In this document: piece after piece, positions 63,677-64,000 of the stretch
Position numbering within the stretch: the first letter of the stretch is position 1
Layout of the letters: every line of letters begins with the position of its first letter
From: Sebastes aleutianus
Lineage: Eukaryota; Chordata; Actinopteri; Perciformes; Sebastidae
Direction: 5' to 3'
DNA: 64,000 nucleotides
Assembly: GCA_916700875.1 (NCBI GenBank)
Contig: CAKAKS010000060.1
Span: forward strand, 6,136,334-6,200,333
The notes under the pieces: generated by a model
Seen by the model: the letters and a program-made list of their open reading frames with translations, nothing else
What the model was told of the DNA's origin: nothing
The model's database searches: none
Position numbers and translations under genes: made by a program

Positions 63677-63759
63677 CAGCCAAACCTACTTTATAGCAAT
63701 TTCTAGGACTTTAAAGCACTTTGAGATGCAGCATCTACTATGCTTTGTTGTATTATTTG

Positions 63760-64000
63760 TAGGGTTGTCAAAGTTAAGGCGATAATAACACGTTAATGCA
63801 AATTTGTTTTAATGCCACTAATTTCTTTTACTAATTTACGCAACTTGCAATTTCTAGGCTGTAACGGGCTCGGTTTTAAAGCTAGAAAAACCTAAATCAA
63901 TTGGTACCAAAAACCCCCCCAAAAAAACTGGCAAGGCCATTTTCAAAGGGGTCTTTTGACCTCTGACCTCAAGATATGTGAATGTAAATGGGTTCTCTGG
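63760..64000. mobile_element. hAT-type MITE, family A copy 6, cut by window end
   Basis: Begins TAGGGTTGTCAAAGTTAAGG and continues through the conserved AATGCCACTAATTTC and CTCTGACCTCAAGATATGTG blocks in the orientation of copy 1. Confidence 0.85.

Overview
The window looks like nuclear DNA of a ray-finned (teleost) fish. It is AT-rich and carries split genes with GT-AG introns, dense short DNA transposons, a tRNA-derived SINE, a fish-type Tc1 element with 214-bp terminal repeats, and long dinucleotide and GATA microsatellites. There are no bacterial-type operons. Exon structures were worked out by eye from splice sites, reading phase and remembered protein families. No alignment or search was run.

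Layout. 1-13.0 kb: no convincing gene; a mosaic of MITEs, including a palindromic element, hAT-type elements with 8-bp target duplications, and a 41-bp satellite. 13.9-23.1 kb, minus strand: complete squalene epoxidase gene sqle (11 coding exons, 572 aa), with a putative promoter at 23.34-23.52 kb holding five CCAAT/ATTGG boxes. 23.9-24.35 kb: inverted MITE dimer. 25.4-31.3 kb, minus strand: complete, intact xylose isomerase gene (14 coding exons, 439 aa) with every metal and catalytic residue in place, an enzyme usually associated with bacteria and plants. A tRNA-SINE sits in one intron. 31.44-33.06 kb: near-intact Tc1/mariner transposon just upstream of the xylose isomerase start. 35.5-46.5 kb, minus strand: rnf144b-like RBR E3 ubiquitin ligase (7 coding exons, 321 aa). 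46.6-60.3 kb: gene-poor, with palindromic and foldback elements, microsatellites and a decayed coding remnant. 60.5-63.7 kb, plus strand: a small, unrecognised three-exon gene (about 135 aa) with a Cys-rich middle and a C-terminal RHIM-like (amyloid-type) motif. The window ends inside another hAT MITE copy.

How the genes relate: sqle performs the first oxygenation step of sterol synthesis, and its promoter boxes fit SREBP/NF-Y control. Xylose isomerase would supply D-xylulose to the vertebrate xylulokinase and pentose phosphate route. Rnf144b belongs to a family tied to apoptosis and innate signalling, and the neighbouring RHIM-like gene might act in necroptosis or inflammatory signalling; that last link is inference only.
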